A DNA stretch of 9,875 bases from Sphingomonadaceae bacterium (GCA_019454625.1 JACFNY010000055.1:1-9875); one strand, 5' to 3'; counted from the stretch's first letter, positions 1 to 7,358 are shown. Notes: generated by a model from the sequence alone, not told the origin. Numbers and translations are program-made.

Positions 1-833
1 TCCTCACCCAGTTCCGGCTCGACTATTCGGACCGCATCCGGCTGTCGACGGAGTACGTGAACAGCGACGGTGAGTTGATCCCGACGCACGTGTTCACGCC
101 GGTCAAGGCATCGAATGCGCGCCGCCCCGCCGTGGTGATGGTGCATGGCGGCTTCCACGAGCGGCTGGAGCCGTCGTGGTTCCCGCTCATCGAGGCGGTG
201 GTGGAGGCGGGCTATGTCGTGCTGTTCCCGGAGTACCGGGGCAGCCGCGGCTACGGCGACGCCATCTACCAGAACGACTACGGCAACACCGACGTCGCCG
301 ACGTGCTCGCGGCGGCGCGCTATGCGGCGACGCGCCCGGACATCGACGGAGGCCGCATCGGCATCCTCGGCCAGAGCCGCGGCGGCATGGTGACGCTGCT
401 CGCCATCGAGCGTTCGCCCAAGCAGTTCAAGGCGGCGGTCGACATCGTGGGCCTCACCGATTTCGTGGCCTACATGTCGTACAAGCCCGACTACCGCCGC
501 AAGGAGATCGCCGAGACCAACCCCGGCTTCAAGGGCAAGCTCCCGCACGAGAACCTGCCCGCCTACATCAACGTGTCGCCGATCAACTTCGTCGACAGGA
601 TCGAGGCGCCGGTGCTGGTGCTCGCCACGAGCGGCGACAAGATCGTGCCGCACACGATCCATACCGGACGGCTGATCGACGCGCTGAAGGCGCACGGCAA
701 GACCCACGAGGCCAAGATCTACGACGAGGCGCCTGGCGGCCATGTCTTCATGAAGGGCGCGACGCCCGAGCGCGACGACGCGCTGAAGCGCATCGTCGCG
801 TGGTTCAACCGCTGGATGGGACCGGCGCGCTAG
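1..833 (+). CDS. Alpha/beta-fold hydrolase, S9/dienelactone-hydrolase-like (5' truncated by window edge)
   Basis: This is a serine hydrolase of the alpha/beta fold, probably a peptidase or esterase of the prolyl-oligopeptidase/dienelactone-hydrolase type; the substrate cannot be told. The frame is open from base 3, giving 276 visible residues, so the gene starts outside the window; a GTG at 57 is only an internal codon. Visible hallmarks are an oxyanion-loop motif MVHGGF (codons around 138-155), the nucleophile elbow GQSRGG with Ser at 375-377, an acidic residue in SGDKIVP (Asp at 636-638) and a catalytic His in GGHVF (741-743), all in the expected order and spacing. The sequence before the fold (LIPTHVFTPV) resembles the strand that leads into the hydrolase core of S9-type enzymes. 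Its stop codon overlaps the convergent TetR gene's stop. The fold call is firm; the exact subfamily is uncertain. Confidence 0.88.
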   Translation, partial: LTQFRLDYSDRIRLSTEYVNSDGELIPTHVFTPVKASNARRPAVVMVHGGFHERLEPSWFPLIEAVVEAGYVVLFPEYRGSRGYGDAIYQNDYGNTDVADVLAAARYAATRPDIDGGRIGILGQSRGGMVTLLAIERSPKQFKAAVDIVGLTDFVAYMSYKPDYRRKEIAETNPGFKGKLPHENLPAYINVSPINFVDRIEAPVLVLATSGDKIVPHTIHTGRLIDALKAHGKTHEAKIYDEAPGGHVFMKGATPERDDALKRIVAWFNRWMGPAR

Positions 834-1483
834 GCGCTGGCCTCGGCCTCCATGCCGAAGCGATCGAGGAAGCAGGCGAGGCGCCAGATAGTGTCCTCGC
901 GCGATGTGCTTTCCGGTGGTCTGCCGAGCATGAACCGGATCGGCAGATTGCAGAGCAGTATGGCGAGATAAAGCTCCGCCGCCTGGCGCGGGCGGTCGAT
1001 GCGCGCAAGGCCGTTCGCGTTCCAGTTCTCGAAGAGGCTCGCGATCCGGGCGACGTACTTCATCTGCATGTCGCGGTCGAACGCCTCGCCGAAGTCGGGA
1101 TCGGTGAGGCTTTCCGTGATGACGAGGCGCATGAAGGCGATCTTGCGCGGCGTCGTTGCAAAGGCGAGATAGCTTATGGCGAACTCTTCCAGAATGCGCC
1201 GCGGCGGCAATCCGCTGGCTAGCAGCGTATCCAGGTCCTTGAGGCTTTCGTCAGTGTTCCGGTCCACCACCGCGCGCAGCAGGCCCTGCTTGTTGCCGAA
1301 CATCTGGTAGATAGTGGCGAGCGAGCCGCCGGAGCGCTGCACGATCGCGCTGAGGCTGACGCACGGGTAGCCGTGTTCGAGGAACAGCGACTCCGCAGCG
1401 TCGAGGATCGCCTGGCGGCGGACCGTGCGGCGCTCGTCCTGCGTCTTGCGCGGCGTGTCTAGCTGATCTGCCTCTGCGTTCAT
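830..1483 (-). CDS. TetR/AcrR-family transcriptional repressor, likely local regulator of the efflux operon
   Basis: This is a 217-residue one-domain-plus-ligand-domain repressor of normal TetR length. Residues about 22-70 form the DNA-binding three-helix unit: an RRQAILDAAESLF first helix, then SLSAIVQRSGG and the recognition-helix region SLATIYQMFGNKQGLL, which matches the family pattern (TIY.F..K..L). The C-terminal part (RLVITESL, then a long helical region) resembles the AefR/AcrR-like ligand and dimer domain. It is transcribed divergently from the efflux operon over a short spacer holding a palindrome at 1530-1545, the classic layout for autoregulation plus repression of the pump. The ATG at 1483 is chosen because the HTH follows at the usual distance; there is no strong Shine-Dalgarno just upstream, and a short upstream ORF ends on this start. 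Its target and ligand are inferred, not shown. Confidence 0.93.
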   Translation of the reverse strand: MNAEADQLDTPRKTQDERRTVRRQAILDAAESLFLEHGYPCVSLSAIVQRSGGSLATIYQMFGNKQGLLRAVVDRNTDESLKDLDTLLASGLPPRRILEEFAISYLAFATTPRKIAFMRLVITESLTDPDFGEAFDRDMQMKYVARIASLFENWNANGLARIDRPRQAAELYLAILLCNLPIRFMLGRPPESTSREDTIWRLACFLDRFGMEAEASA

Positions 1484-1503
1484 GCTATTCTGGCGTTCCC
1501 CAT
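1480..1503 (-). other. Possible 7-codon upstream ORF overlapping the tetR start
   Basis: On the minus strand an ATG at 1503-1501 opens a 7-codon frame (MGNARIA) that ends in TGA at 1482-1480. The stop overlaps the tetR initiation codon in an ATGA arrangement. It lies inside the predicted tetR leader, and the tetR start has no convincing Shine-Dalgarno of its own, so translational coupling is possible. The uORF has no strong Shine-Dalgarno either, and chance is a real alternative. Confidence 0.25.
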
Positions 1504-1523
1504 GCTGATCTTGTCTTTGGTGG

Positions 1524-1552
1524 TTGACCTGTAATGTACGTTACACTACACG
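1524..1552 (+). promoter_or_regulatory. Predicted promoter for the RND efflux operon
   Basis: TTGACC (1524-1529) is a 5/6 match to the -35 consensus. It is followed by a 17-base spacer and a weak -10-like TACACG (1547-1552, 3/6). The palindrome 1530-1545 fills almost the whole spacer, which is an effective place for a TetR dimer to block RNA polymerase. Transcription would begin near 1559, leaving a leader of about 50 bases before the adaptor start. The weak -10 makes this less secure than the divergent promoter. Confidence 0.45.
1530..1545. promoter_or_regulatory. Candidate TetR operator (16-bp near-palindrome)
   Basis: TGTAATGTACGTTACA is a 14/16 inverted repeat: the half-sites TGTAA and TTACA are perfect, the central GTAC is perfect, and only the bases flanking GTAC mismatch. 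It sits between the divergent tetR and efflux genes, 46 bp from the tetR start and 63 bp from the adaptor start, and overlaps both predicted promoters. Size and symmetry suit a TetR-family dimer site. Binding is inferred from position and symmetry. Confidence 0.65.
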
Positions 1553-1561
1553 CCTTGACAA
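1533..1561 (-). promoter_or_regulatory. Predicted promoter for the TetR gene
   Basis: Read on the minus strand, TTGTCA (1561-1556) is a 5/6 match to the -35 consensus. A spacer of exactly 17 bases follows, then TACATT (1538-1533), a 4/6 match to the -10 consensus. The transcript would start near 1526, giving a leader of about 43 bases. The -10 hexamer lies inside the palindrome 1530-1545, so a repressor bound there would block it. This is prediction by eye, with no transcript data. Confidence 0.55.
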
Positions 1562-1597
1562 GATCGGCGCCGACGGCGTCCCGATTCCATCCCCGCG

Positions 1598-1603
1598 ACG
1601 GAG
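1598..1603 (+). promoter_or_regulatory. Ribosome-binding site deciding the adaptor start
   Basis: ACGGAG lies five bases before the ATG at 1609. This ATG begins a lipoprotein signal peptide. An in-frame ATG at 1534 has no comparable site and lies within the promoter/operator, so 1609 is preferred. Confidence 0.7.
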
Positions 1604-1608
1604 TTCTC

Positions 1609-2766
1609 ATGCGTAACAACCGATGGCTGGCGGCAGCGGCACTGGCCGCCTGCGTGTGGCTTGCAGGCTGCGCGGACGATGCGTCCCCCGCGCCGCCGCC
1701 GCCCGAGGTCGAGGTCGTCACGGTCCGGCCGCAGCCGATCGCGAACGTGATCGAGCTGCCGGGGCGCGTGCAGGCGATCCGCACGGCGGAGGTGCGCGCC
1801 CGCGTGGACGGCATCATCGAGCGCCGCCTGTTCGACGAGGGCACGGACGTGAAGGCGGGGCAGGCGCTGTTCGCCATCGACCCGCGCGAGATGACGGCGG
1901 CGCTGAACGCCGCGCAGGCGTCGCTCGCCCGCGCGCAGGCGACCTCGGCGAACGCGGCGCAGGACCTCCAGCGCTACGACGGGCTGATCGCGGACCAGGC
2001 GATCAGCAAGCAGGAATACGACGCGGCCGTGGCGCGGCTGGGCACGGCGCAGGCCGATGTCGATCAGGCGCGCGCGCAGGTTGAATCGGCGCGGCTCAGC
2101 CTCGGCTACGCGACCGTGCGGGCGCCGATCGCGGGCCGCGCGGGCCGCGCGCAGGTCACCGAAGGCGCGCTGGTCAGCGCCTCGCAGGGCACGCTGCTCA
2201 CCACGATCGAGCAGATCGATTCGATCTACGTGAACTTCTCCCAGTCGAGCTCCGACCTGCTGGCGATCCGCCGCGACATCGCGGGCGGCAAGCTGCATAT
2301 CCCGGAGCTCGGCCGCTGGGACGTGAAGCTGATCCTCGAGGACGGCACGACCTACGACCAGATCGGCCATATCGACTTCCTCGACCTCTCGATCGACGAG
2401 GCGACGGGCACGGCCGCGCTGCGCGCCGAGTTCCCGAACCCGAGGCAGCTGTTGCTGCCCGGCCAGTTCGTGCGCGCGCAGATCGGCGCCGGAACGCGGG
2501 CGAACGGCATCCTCGTGCCGCAGCGCGCGGTGACCGTCACCGAAGCCGGGGGCAGCGTGTTCGTGATCGGCGCCAAGGATGTCGCCGAGGCGCGCATCGT
2601 GAAGCTCGGCGGGATTCAGGGCGGAAGCTGGGTGATCGAGGACGGGCTGCGCGCGGGCGACCGCGTCGTGGTGAGCGGCCTTCAGGGCGTTCGCCCCGGC
2701 CAGCCGGTCCGCATCGCGGGCGCCGCGCCGAAGGAAGCCGCCCGGAAGGCTGCCGACTCCCAATGA
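1609..2766 (+). CDS. RND efflux periplasmic adaptor (membrane-fusion) lipoprotein, AcrA/MexA family
   Basis: This 385-residue protein is the adaptor that links an RND pump to an outer-membrane channel. It begins with a lipoprotein signal, MRNNRW followed by an Ala/Leu-rich stretch and the lipobox LAGC with the lipidated Cys at residue 21. A short Pro-rich tether (APPPPEVEVV) comes next. The first half of the lipoyl domain (ELPGRVQAIRTAEVRARVDG, about 45-85) contains the typical GxVxAxxxAEVRxxVxG pattern. A coiled-coil hairpin rich in Ala/Gln (about 86-160) precedes the second lipoyl half (YATVRAPIAGR, 167-177). The beta-barrel and membrane-proximal domains follow (LLPGQFVRAQI, then LVPQRAV and the GDRVVVSGLQGVRPGQPV end). 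Length is typical. Its stop overlaps the pump start by four bases (ATGA), implying translational coupling. Family is secure; pump substrates are unknown. Confidence 0.96.
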   Translation: MRNNRWLAAAALAACVWLAGCADDASPAPPPPEVEVVTVRPQPIANVIELPGRVQAIRTAEVRARVDGIIERRLFDEGTDVKAGQALFAIDPREMTAALNAAQASLARAQATSANAAQDLQRYDGLIADQAISKQEYDAAVARLGTAQADVDQARAQVESARLSLGYATVRAPIAGRAGRAQVTEGALVSASQGTLLTTIEQIDSIYVNFSQSSSDLLAIRRDIAGGKLHIPELGRWDVKLILEDGTTYDQIGHIDFLDLSIDEATGTAALRAEFPNPRQLLLPGQFVRAQIGAGTRANGILVPQRAVTVTEAGGSVFVIGAKDVAEARIVKLGGIQGGSWVIEDGLRAGDRVVVSGLQGVRPGQPVRIAGAAPKEAARKAADSQ

Positions 2767-5700
2767 CCCCGCGTTTCTTCATCGACCGCCCGGTCTTTTC
2801 GTGGGTGCTCGCGCTCTGCATCACGCTTGCGGGCGTGCTGGCGCTGCGCGGGCTTCCGGTCGAGCAGTACCCCTCGGTCGCGCCGCCCTCGCTGACGATC
2901 CAGCTCACCTATCCCGGCGCCGACGCCGCGGTGCTCGAGCAGAACGTCACGCAGGTCATCGAGCAGCAGCTGAACGGCGTCGAGGGCTTCCTCTACATGT
3001 CGTCGACCAGCCTTTCGAACGGCACGGCGGAAATCCACGTCACCTTCCGCACCGGTACCGACATCAACGAAGCGCAGATGGAGGTGCAGAACCGCCTGCG
3101 CCGCGTCGAGCAGCGGCTTCCCGAGGAGGTCCGACGTCAGGGCATTTCCGTCGCCGAAGCCAACGCCGGCTTCCTGCTCATCGTCGGCCTGCAATCGAAG
3201 AGCGGCGAAACGCCTGCGCTCGATCTCGGCAACTTCGCCAACAGCCGCGTTGTCGACGAGCTGCGCCGTGTCTCGGGCGTCGGCGAGGTGCAGGTGTTCA
3301 CGCCGCCCTACGCCATGCGCATCTGGCTCGATCCGCAGAAGCTCGCGAACTACCGTCTTTCGGCGGCGGAGGCGCTCGCCGCGGTGCGCGAGCAGAACAG
3401 CCAGTCGCCGGGCGGCGCGCTCGGCGACCGGCCGCTCGCGAACGGCAGCGAGCTCAACGCCACGATCGTCACGCAAAGCCGCTTCACCAATCCCGAGCAG
3501 TTCGCGGCGATCATCCTGCGCGCCAATCCGGACGGATCGGCGGTGCGCCTCAAGGACGTGGCGCGTGTCGAGCTCGGCGCGCAGAACTACCTGTTCGATT
3601 CCGAGCTGAACGCCAATCCGGTCGCGGGCATCGCCGTGCAGATGACCCCCGGCGCGAACGCGCTTGCCACTGCGCGCGGCGTCAACGAGCGCATGAAGGA
3701 ACTGGAGCGCAGCTTCCCCTCCGACATCACGTGGTCCATCCCCTACGATACGACGCCGTTCATCACCGTCTCCATCGACGAGGTGGTGAAGGCGCTCGCC
3801 GAGGCGATGGTGCTCGTCTTCCTCGTCATGTTCCTGTTCCTCCAGAACTGGCGGGCGACGCTCATTCCCACGATCGTCGTGCCGATCGCGCTTGCCGGCG
3901 CCTGCCTCGGCCTGTGGCTGTTCGGCTTCTCGATCAACGTGCTGTCGCTGTTCGGCATGGTGCTCGCCATCGGCATTCTCGTCGACGACGCCATCGTCGT
4001 CATCGAGAACGTCGAGCGCATCATGGCGGAGGAGCATCTGTCGCCCTACGAGGCGACCGTGAAGGCGATGGGCCAGATCACCTCGGCGATCATCGGCATC
4101 ACGCTGGTGCTGATGGCGGTGTTCATCCCGATGGCGTTCTTCCCCGGCTCCACCGGGCAGATCTACCGCCAGTTCTCGGTGACGCTGATCGTCTCCATCG
4201 GTTTCTCGGCGCTGCTGGCGCTGACGCTGACGCCCGCGCTCTGCGCCACGTTCCTGAAACCGCACAGCGAGGTGAAGGACCGGCAGGGCCGGTTCGCGCA
4301 GGTGACCGGCGGCTTCTTCGACCGGTTCAACGCGTGGTTCTCCCGGTCGACGGATCGCTATCAGGGCACGGTCGGCAAGGTCCTGTCGCGGCCGCTGCGC
4401 TGGCTCGGCGTGTTCGTCCTGCTGTTCGGGCTCACGGCGATCCTGTTCACGCGCCTTCCCGGCGGCTTCCTGCCCACCGAGGATCAGGGCAGCATCATCA
4501 CCGCGATTCAGGCGCCTGCCGGTTCTACGCGCGAGCGCACCGAGGAAGCCATCGTTCAGGTGAAGGCGTTCTACGACGATCAGCCGCAGGTGCAGAACGT
4601 CTTCGTCGTGCGCGGCTTCAGCTTCTTCGGTCAGGGGCAGGGCAACGCCATCGTGTTCGTGAACCTGAAACCGTGGGACGAGCGCAAGGGCGCCGAGAAC
4701 AAGGCGGACGCCATCGTCGGCCGGGCTATGGGCGCATTCATGCAGATCAAGCAGGCGATGGTGTTCGCGCTCAATCCGCCCGCGATCCAGGAACTCGGCA
4801 CGGCCGGGGGCTTCACGTTCAAGCTTCAGGATCGCGGCGGCCACGGGCACAAGGCGCTGGCCGCCGCGCAGGGTCAGCTCCTCGGCCTTGCCTCGCAGAG
4901 CGCGGTGCTGTCGGGCGTGCGGCCGGAAGGCCAGCCGGACTCGCCGCAGCTCCGCGTGCTCATCGACCGCATCAAGGCGCGCGCGCTCGGGCTTTCGATC
5001 GGCGACGTGAACGACACGCTCGCCATCTCGTTCGGCAGCGCCTACGCGAACGACTTCACGCGCGACGGCCGCGTGCTGCAGGTGCTGCTGCAGGCCGATG
5101 CGCCGTTCCGGATGACGCCGCAGGATGTGCTCGACCTCAAGGTCCGCAGCGCCACGGGCGACATGGTGCCGTTCGGCGCGTTCACGCAGGTGGAATGGAC
5201 AGCGGGCCCGCAGCAGCTCCAGCGCTACAACGGCTATCCGTCGATGACCATCTCTGGCATGGCCGCGCCCGGCCGCTCGACCGGCGAGGCGATGGCGGAG
5301 ATGGAGCGCTTCGCGGAGCAGCTTCCCGAAGGCTTCGCCTACGAATGGACCGGCATTTCCTACGAGGAGAAGCAGTCCGCGGGGCAGATCGGCCTGCTGC
5401 TCGGCCTGTCGCTCGTCGTCGTGTACCTGCTTCTGGCGGCGCTCTACGAAAGCTGGGCGGTGCCGGTGTCGGTGCTGCTGATCGTGCCGCTCGGCGTGCT
5501 CGGCTCGGTGCTGCTGACGGCGCTGCGCGGGCTCTCGGCGGACATTTATTTCAACGTCGGCCTCGTCACCATCATCGGGCTTGCCGCCAAGAACGCCATC
5601 CTCATCGTCGAATTCGCGATCGAGGAGGAAGCCAAGGGCAAATCGCCGCTCGATGCGACGATGGAGGCGGTGAAGCTCCGCCTCAGGCCCATCATCATGA

Positions 5701-5927
5701 CCTCGATGGCGTTCATCGGCGGCATGTTCCCGCTGTTCATCGCCAGCGGCGCGGGCGCGGCGAGCCGCCGCGCGGTCGGCACCGGCGTGATGGGCGGCAT
5801 GATCACCGCGACGCTGATCGGCATCTTCCTGATCCCGCTGTTTTACTATGCGGTGCGCCGCTGGATCAGCCGGAGACGCCCGCCCGCGCCCGGCGAGCCG
5901 CGCCATTCGGAGACCGCCGATGCGTAA
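2763..5927 (+). CDS. RND multidrug efflux inner-membrane pump, AcrB/MexB (HAE1) family
   Basis: This 1054-residue proton/drug antiporter has the length and order of AcrB-like pumps: TM1 right after the FFIDRPVFSWV start, a large periplasmic porter loop, TM2-6, a second periplasmic loop and TM8-12. The N-terminal region (LPVEQYPS.APP, YPGADA, VTQVIEQQLNG) is characteristic of hydrophobic/amphiphilic-drug RND pumps. The proton-relay residues are intact: the TM4 pair Asp408-Asp409 in GILVDDAIVVIENVE, Lys943 in GLAAKNAILIVEFA, and an Arg (about 975) in RLRPIIMTSMAF. A Phe-rich stretch (RGFSFFGQGQG) lies where AcrB has its distal-pocket switch loop. The likely job is export of lipophilic or amphiphilic compounds; the actual substrates cannot be read. 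The nearest Shine-Dalgarno-like GGAAGG (2744-2749) is rather far, so coupling to the adaptor through ATGA is likely. The gene looks complete. Confidence 0.97.
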   Translation: MTPRFFIDRPVFSWVLALCITLAGVLALRGLPVEQYPSVAPPSLTIQLTYPGADAAVLEQNVTQVIEQQLNGVEGFLYMSSTSLSNGTAEIHVTFRTGTDINEAQMEVQNRLRRVEQRLPEEVRRQGISVAEANAGFLLIVGLQSKSGETPALDLGNFANSRVVDELRRVSGVGEVQVFTPPYAMRIWLDPQKLANYRLSAAEALAAVREQNSQSPGGALGDRPLANGSELNATIVTQSRFTNPEQFAAIILRANPDGSAVRLKDVARVELGAQNYLFDSELNANPVAGIAVQMTPGANALATARGVNERMKELERSFPSDITWSIPYDTTPFITVSIDEVVKALAEAMVLVFLVMFLFLQNWRATLIPTIVVPIALAGACLGLWLFGFSINVLSLFGMVLAIGILVDDAIVVIENVERIMAEEHLSPYEATVKAMGQITSAIIGITLVLMAVFIPMAFFPGSTGQIYRQFSVTLIVSIGFSALLALTLTPALCATFLKPHSEVKDRQGRFAQVTGGFFDRFNAWFSRSTDRYQGTVGKVLSRPLRWLGVFVLLFGLTAILFTRLPGGFLPTEDQGSIITAIQAPAGSTRERTEEAIVQVKAFYDDQPQVQNVFVVRGFSFFGQGQGNAIVFVNLKPWDERKGAENKADAIVGRAMGAFMQIKQAMVFALNPPAIQELGTAGGFTFKLQDRGGHGHKALAAAQGQLLGLASQSAVLSGVRPEGQPDSPQLRVLIDRIKARALGLSIGDVNDTLAISFGSAYANDFTRDGRVLQVLLQADAPFRMTPQDVLDLKVRSATGDMVPFGAFTQVEWTAGPQQLQRYNGYPSMTISGMAAPGRSTGEAMAEMERFAEQLPEGFAYEWTGISYEEKQSAGQIGLLLGLSLVVVYLLLAALYESWAVPVSVLLIVPLGVLGSVLLTALRGLSADIYFNVGLVTIIGLAAKNAILIVEFAIEEEAKGKSPLDATMEAVKLRLRPIIMTSMAFIGGMFPLFIASGAGAASRRAVGTGVMGGMITATLIGIFLIPLFYYAVRRWISRRRPPAPGEPRHSETADA
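5907..5912 (+). promoter_or_regulatory. Ribosome-binding site for the outer-membrane channel, inside the pump gene
   Basis: CGGAGA ends seven bases before the ATG at 5920, within the last codons of the pump gene. Together with the lipoprotein signal that follows, it supports 5920 as the start over an in-frame ATG at 5848 buried in the pump. Confidence 0.6.
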
Positions 5928-7323
5928 GCTGCTGCTCCTCTCCGCGCTGCTGGTGTCCGCGTCCGCGTGCCAGATGGCGCCGAAGCACGAGCGTCCGGCG
6001 CTTCCCACCGCCACCGCCTATCCGCTGTCCCCGGACCCCGCGGACGGCACGCGCGCGGAAACCGTCGGCTGGCGCGATTTCTTCGCCGATCCGGCGCTGC
6101 GCACGCTGATCGGCACGGCGCTGGAGCGCAACCGCGACCTCGCCGTCTCGATCGCCCGGATCGAGGAAGCGCGCGGGCTCTACCGCATCCAGCGCGCCGA
6201 CCGGCTGCCGACGCTCGCCGCGAGCGGGGATGCCGCACGAAGCCGGGGGCAGGTCGTCACCCCGACCGGCGTGGCCGTGGCGGAGCAGGACCGGTTTTCG
6301 GTCGGCGTCGGCGTGTCGGCGTTCGAGCTGGATTTCTGGGGCCGCGTCCGCAACCTCTCCGAGGCGGCGCGGTCGCAGTATCTCTCCACCGTGCAGGCGG
6401 AGCGCGCGTTCCGCCTCAGCCTCATCCGCGATGTCGCGACGACGTGGTTCGCGCTTCGCGAGACCGAGGAGCGCATCACGCTCGCCGAGGCGACGGTGAA
6501 GAGCCGCGAGGACGGCGTCCGTATCGCCCAGCGCCGTCTCGATGCGGGCGTCACCTCCGCGCTCGATTTCCGGCAGGCCGAATCGCTGCTGACGCAGGCG
6601 GAGACCGAGCTCGCGGGCCTCCGGCTCTCGCGCAGCCGGAGCGCGAATTTCCTCGCCGTGCTCGTCGGCGGCGTGCTGCCGGAAACCGCGCAGCCGCTTC
6701 CGCTCGCCGAGCAGGACGGTTTCCCGAGGCTGGCGGCAGGCCTGCCGTCGGACCTGCTGACGCTGCGGCCGGACATTCTCGCCGCCGAGGAAACGCTCCG
6801 CGCCGCCCGCGCCAATGTCGGCGCGGCGCGCGCGGCGTTCTTCCCGACGATCTCGCTCACCGGCACGCTCGGCTTCGCGTCCGGCGAGCTCGATTCGCTG
6901 TTCGAGAACGACAGCTTCAACTGGAGCGTCGGGCCGACGCTGAACCTGCCGATCTTCGATTTCGGCCGCCGCAAGGGCAACCTCACCGTCGCCGAGGCGC
7001 GCGAGGACATCGCAGTGGCGCAGTATGAGCAGACCGTCCAGCTCGCCTTCCGCGAGGTGGCCGACGCGCTCGCGGGCCGCCGCTTCCTTGCCGAGCAGAT
7101 GCTCGCGCAGATGCGCGCGACGGAGGCGCAGCGGCACATCGCGCAGCTTGCCCGCACCCGCTACCGAGAGGGCGTCGTCGGCTATCTCGAAGTGCTGGAT
7201 GCCGAGCGCAACCTGTTCGATGCCGAGCAGGCGCTGATCACTGCGAGCCGCGCCGTGCTCGACAATCGCGTCTCGCTCTACGTGGCGCTCGGCGGCGGGC
7301 TGGTCGAGAGCGCCGCGCCCTGA
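5920..7323 (+). CDS. Outer-membrane efflux lipoprotein, NodT/OprM family
   Basis: This 467-residue trimeric outer-membrane channel subunit completes the tripartite pump. It starts with a lipoprotein signal peptide (MRKLLLLSALLVSASAC, lipidated Cys at 17), followed by the MAP..ERP motif commonly seen just after the Cys in OprM-like proteins. Two homologous OEP repeats follow. The first contains WRDFFADPALRTLI and LPTLAASGD; the second is marked by RPDILAAEETLRAARANVG from residue 283, then AAFFPTISLTG, a near-canonical OprM signature. Long helical segments (GVTSALDFRQAESLLTQAET, and the parallel GVVGYLEVLDAERNLF) are the matching tip-helix motifs of the two repeats. Its ATG overlaps the pump's end by eight bases. 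It ends at a GC-rich palindrome (7322-7335). The family call is secure. Confidence 0.96.
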   Translation: MRKLLLLSALLVSASACQMAPKHERPALPTATAYPLSPDPADGTRAETVGWRDFFADPALRTLIGTALERNRDLAVSIARIEEARGLYRIQRADRLPTLAASGDAARSRGQVVTPTGVAVAEQDRFSVGVGVSAFELDFWGRVRNLSEAARSQYLSTVQAERAFRLSLIRDVATTWFALRETEERITLAEATVKSREDGVRIAQRRLDAGVTSALDFRQAESLLTQAETELAGLRLSRSRSANFLAVLVGGVLPETAQPLPLAEQDGFPRLAAGLPSDLLTLRPDILAAEETLRAARANVGAARAAFFPTISLTGTLGFASGELDSLFENDSFNWSVGPTLNLPIFDFGRRKGNLTVAEAREDIAVAQYEQTVQLAFREVADALAGRRFLAEQMLAQMRATEAQRHIAQLARTRYREGVVGYLEVLDAERNLFDAEQALITASRAVLDNRVSLYVALGGGLVESAAP

Positions 7324-7335
7324 CGGCGCGCCGTC
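7322..7335. repeat. Perfect 14-bp GC-rich palindrome at the end of the efflux operon; weak terminator candidate
   Basis: GACGGCGCGCCGTC is a perfect inverted repeat that overlaps the channel gene's stop codon. As RNA it could fold into a 5-bp stem with a 4-base loop. Only three T residues follow, so it is at best a weak intrinsic terminator or a partial read-through point before the ATPase gene. Confidence 0.4.
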
Positions 7336-7358
7336 TTTGGGCTTGCACGCGGCGCGCT

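Noticed and set aside
1583..1587. A GATTC (GANTC, CcrM-type methylation) site in the adaptor leader
   Set aside because: GANTC also occurs inside the genes of the window (for example near 2218), so one site in the leader is not evidence of methylation-dependent control.
1555..1590. TTGACA at 1555-1560 as the -35 element of a plus-strand promoter
   Set aside because: No TATAAT-like hexamer lies 16-18 bases downstream. The same bases make a better -35 (TTGTCA) for the minus-strand tetR promoter.
1534..1608. An in-frame ATG at 1534 that would extend the adaptor by 25 residues
   Set aside because: It lies inside the candidate operator and upstream of the predicted transcript start, lacks a ribosome-binding site, and would bury the lipoprotein signal peptide that starts at 1609.
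5848..5919. An in-frame ATG at 5848 that would extend the outer-membrane channel by 24 residues
   Set aside because: The ATG at 5920 has a good ribosome-binding site and starts directly with a lipoprotein signal peptide; the extension would be Arg/Pro-rich and lie deep in the pump gene.
2682..6014. A very long open frame (about 1110 codons) on the minus strand opposite the pump gene
   Set aside because: It mirrors the pump gene, is dominated by Arg, His, Asp, Glu and Ala with no recognisable domain, and arises from the strong third-position G/C bias of the real gene. The plus-strand pump has clear family motifs throughout.
2801..6109. A second long plus-strand frame (about 1102 codons) overlapping the pump and the channel start
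   Set aside because: It is an Arg/Ala-rich low-complexity translation with no domain, and runs across two well-supported genes; a GC-bias shadow.
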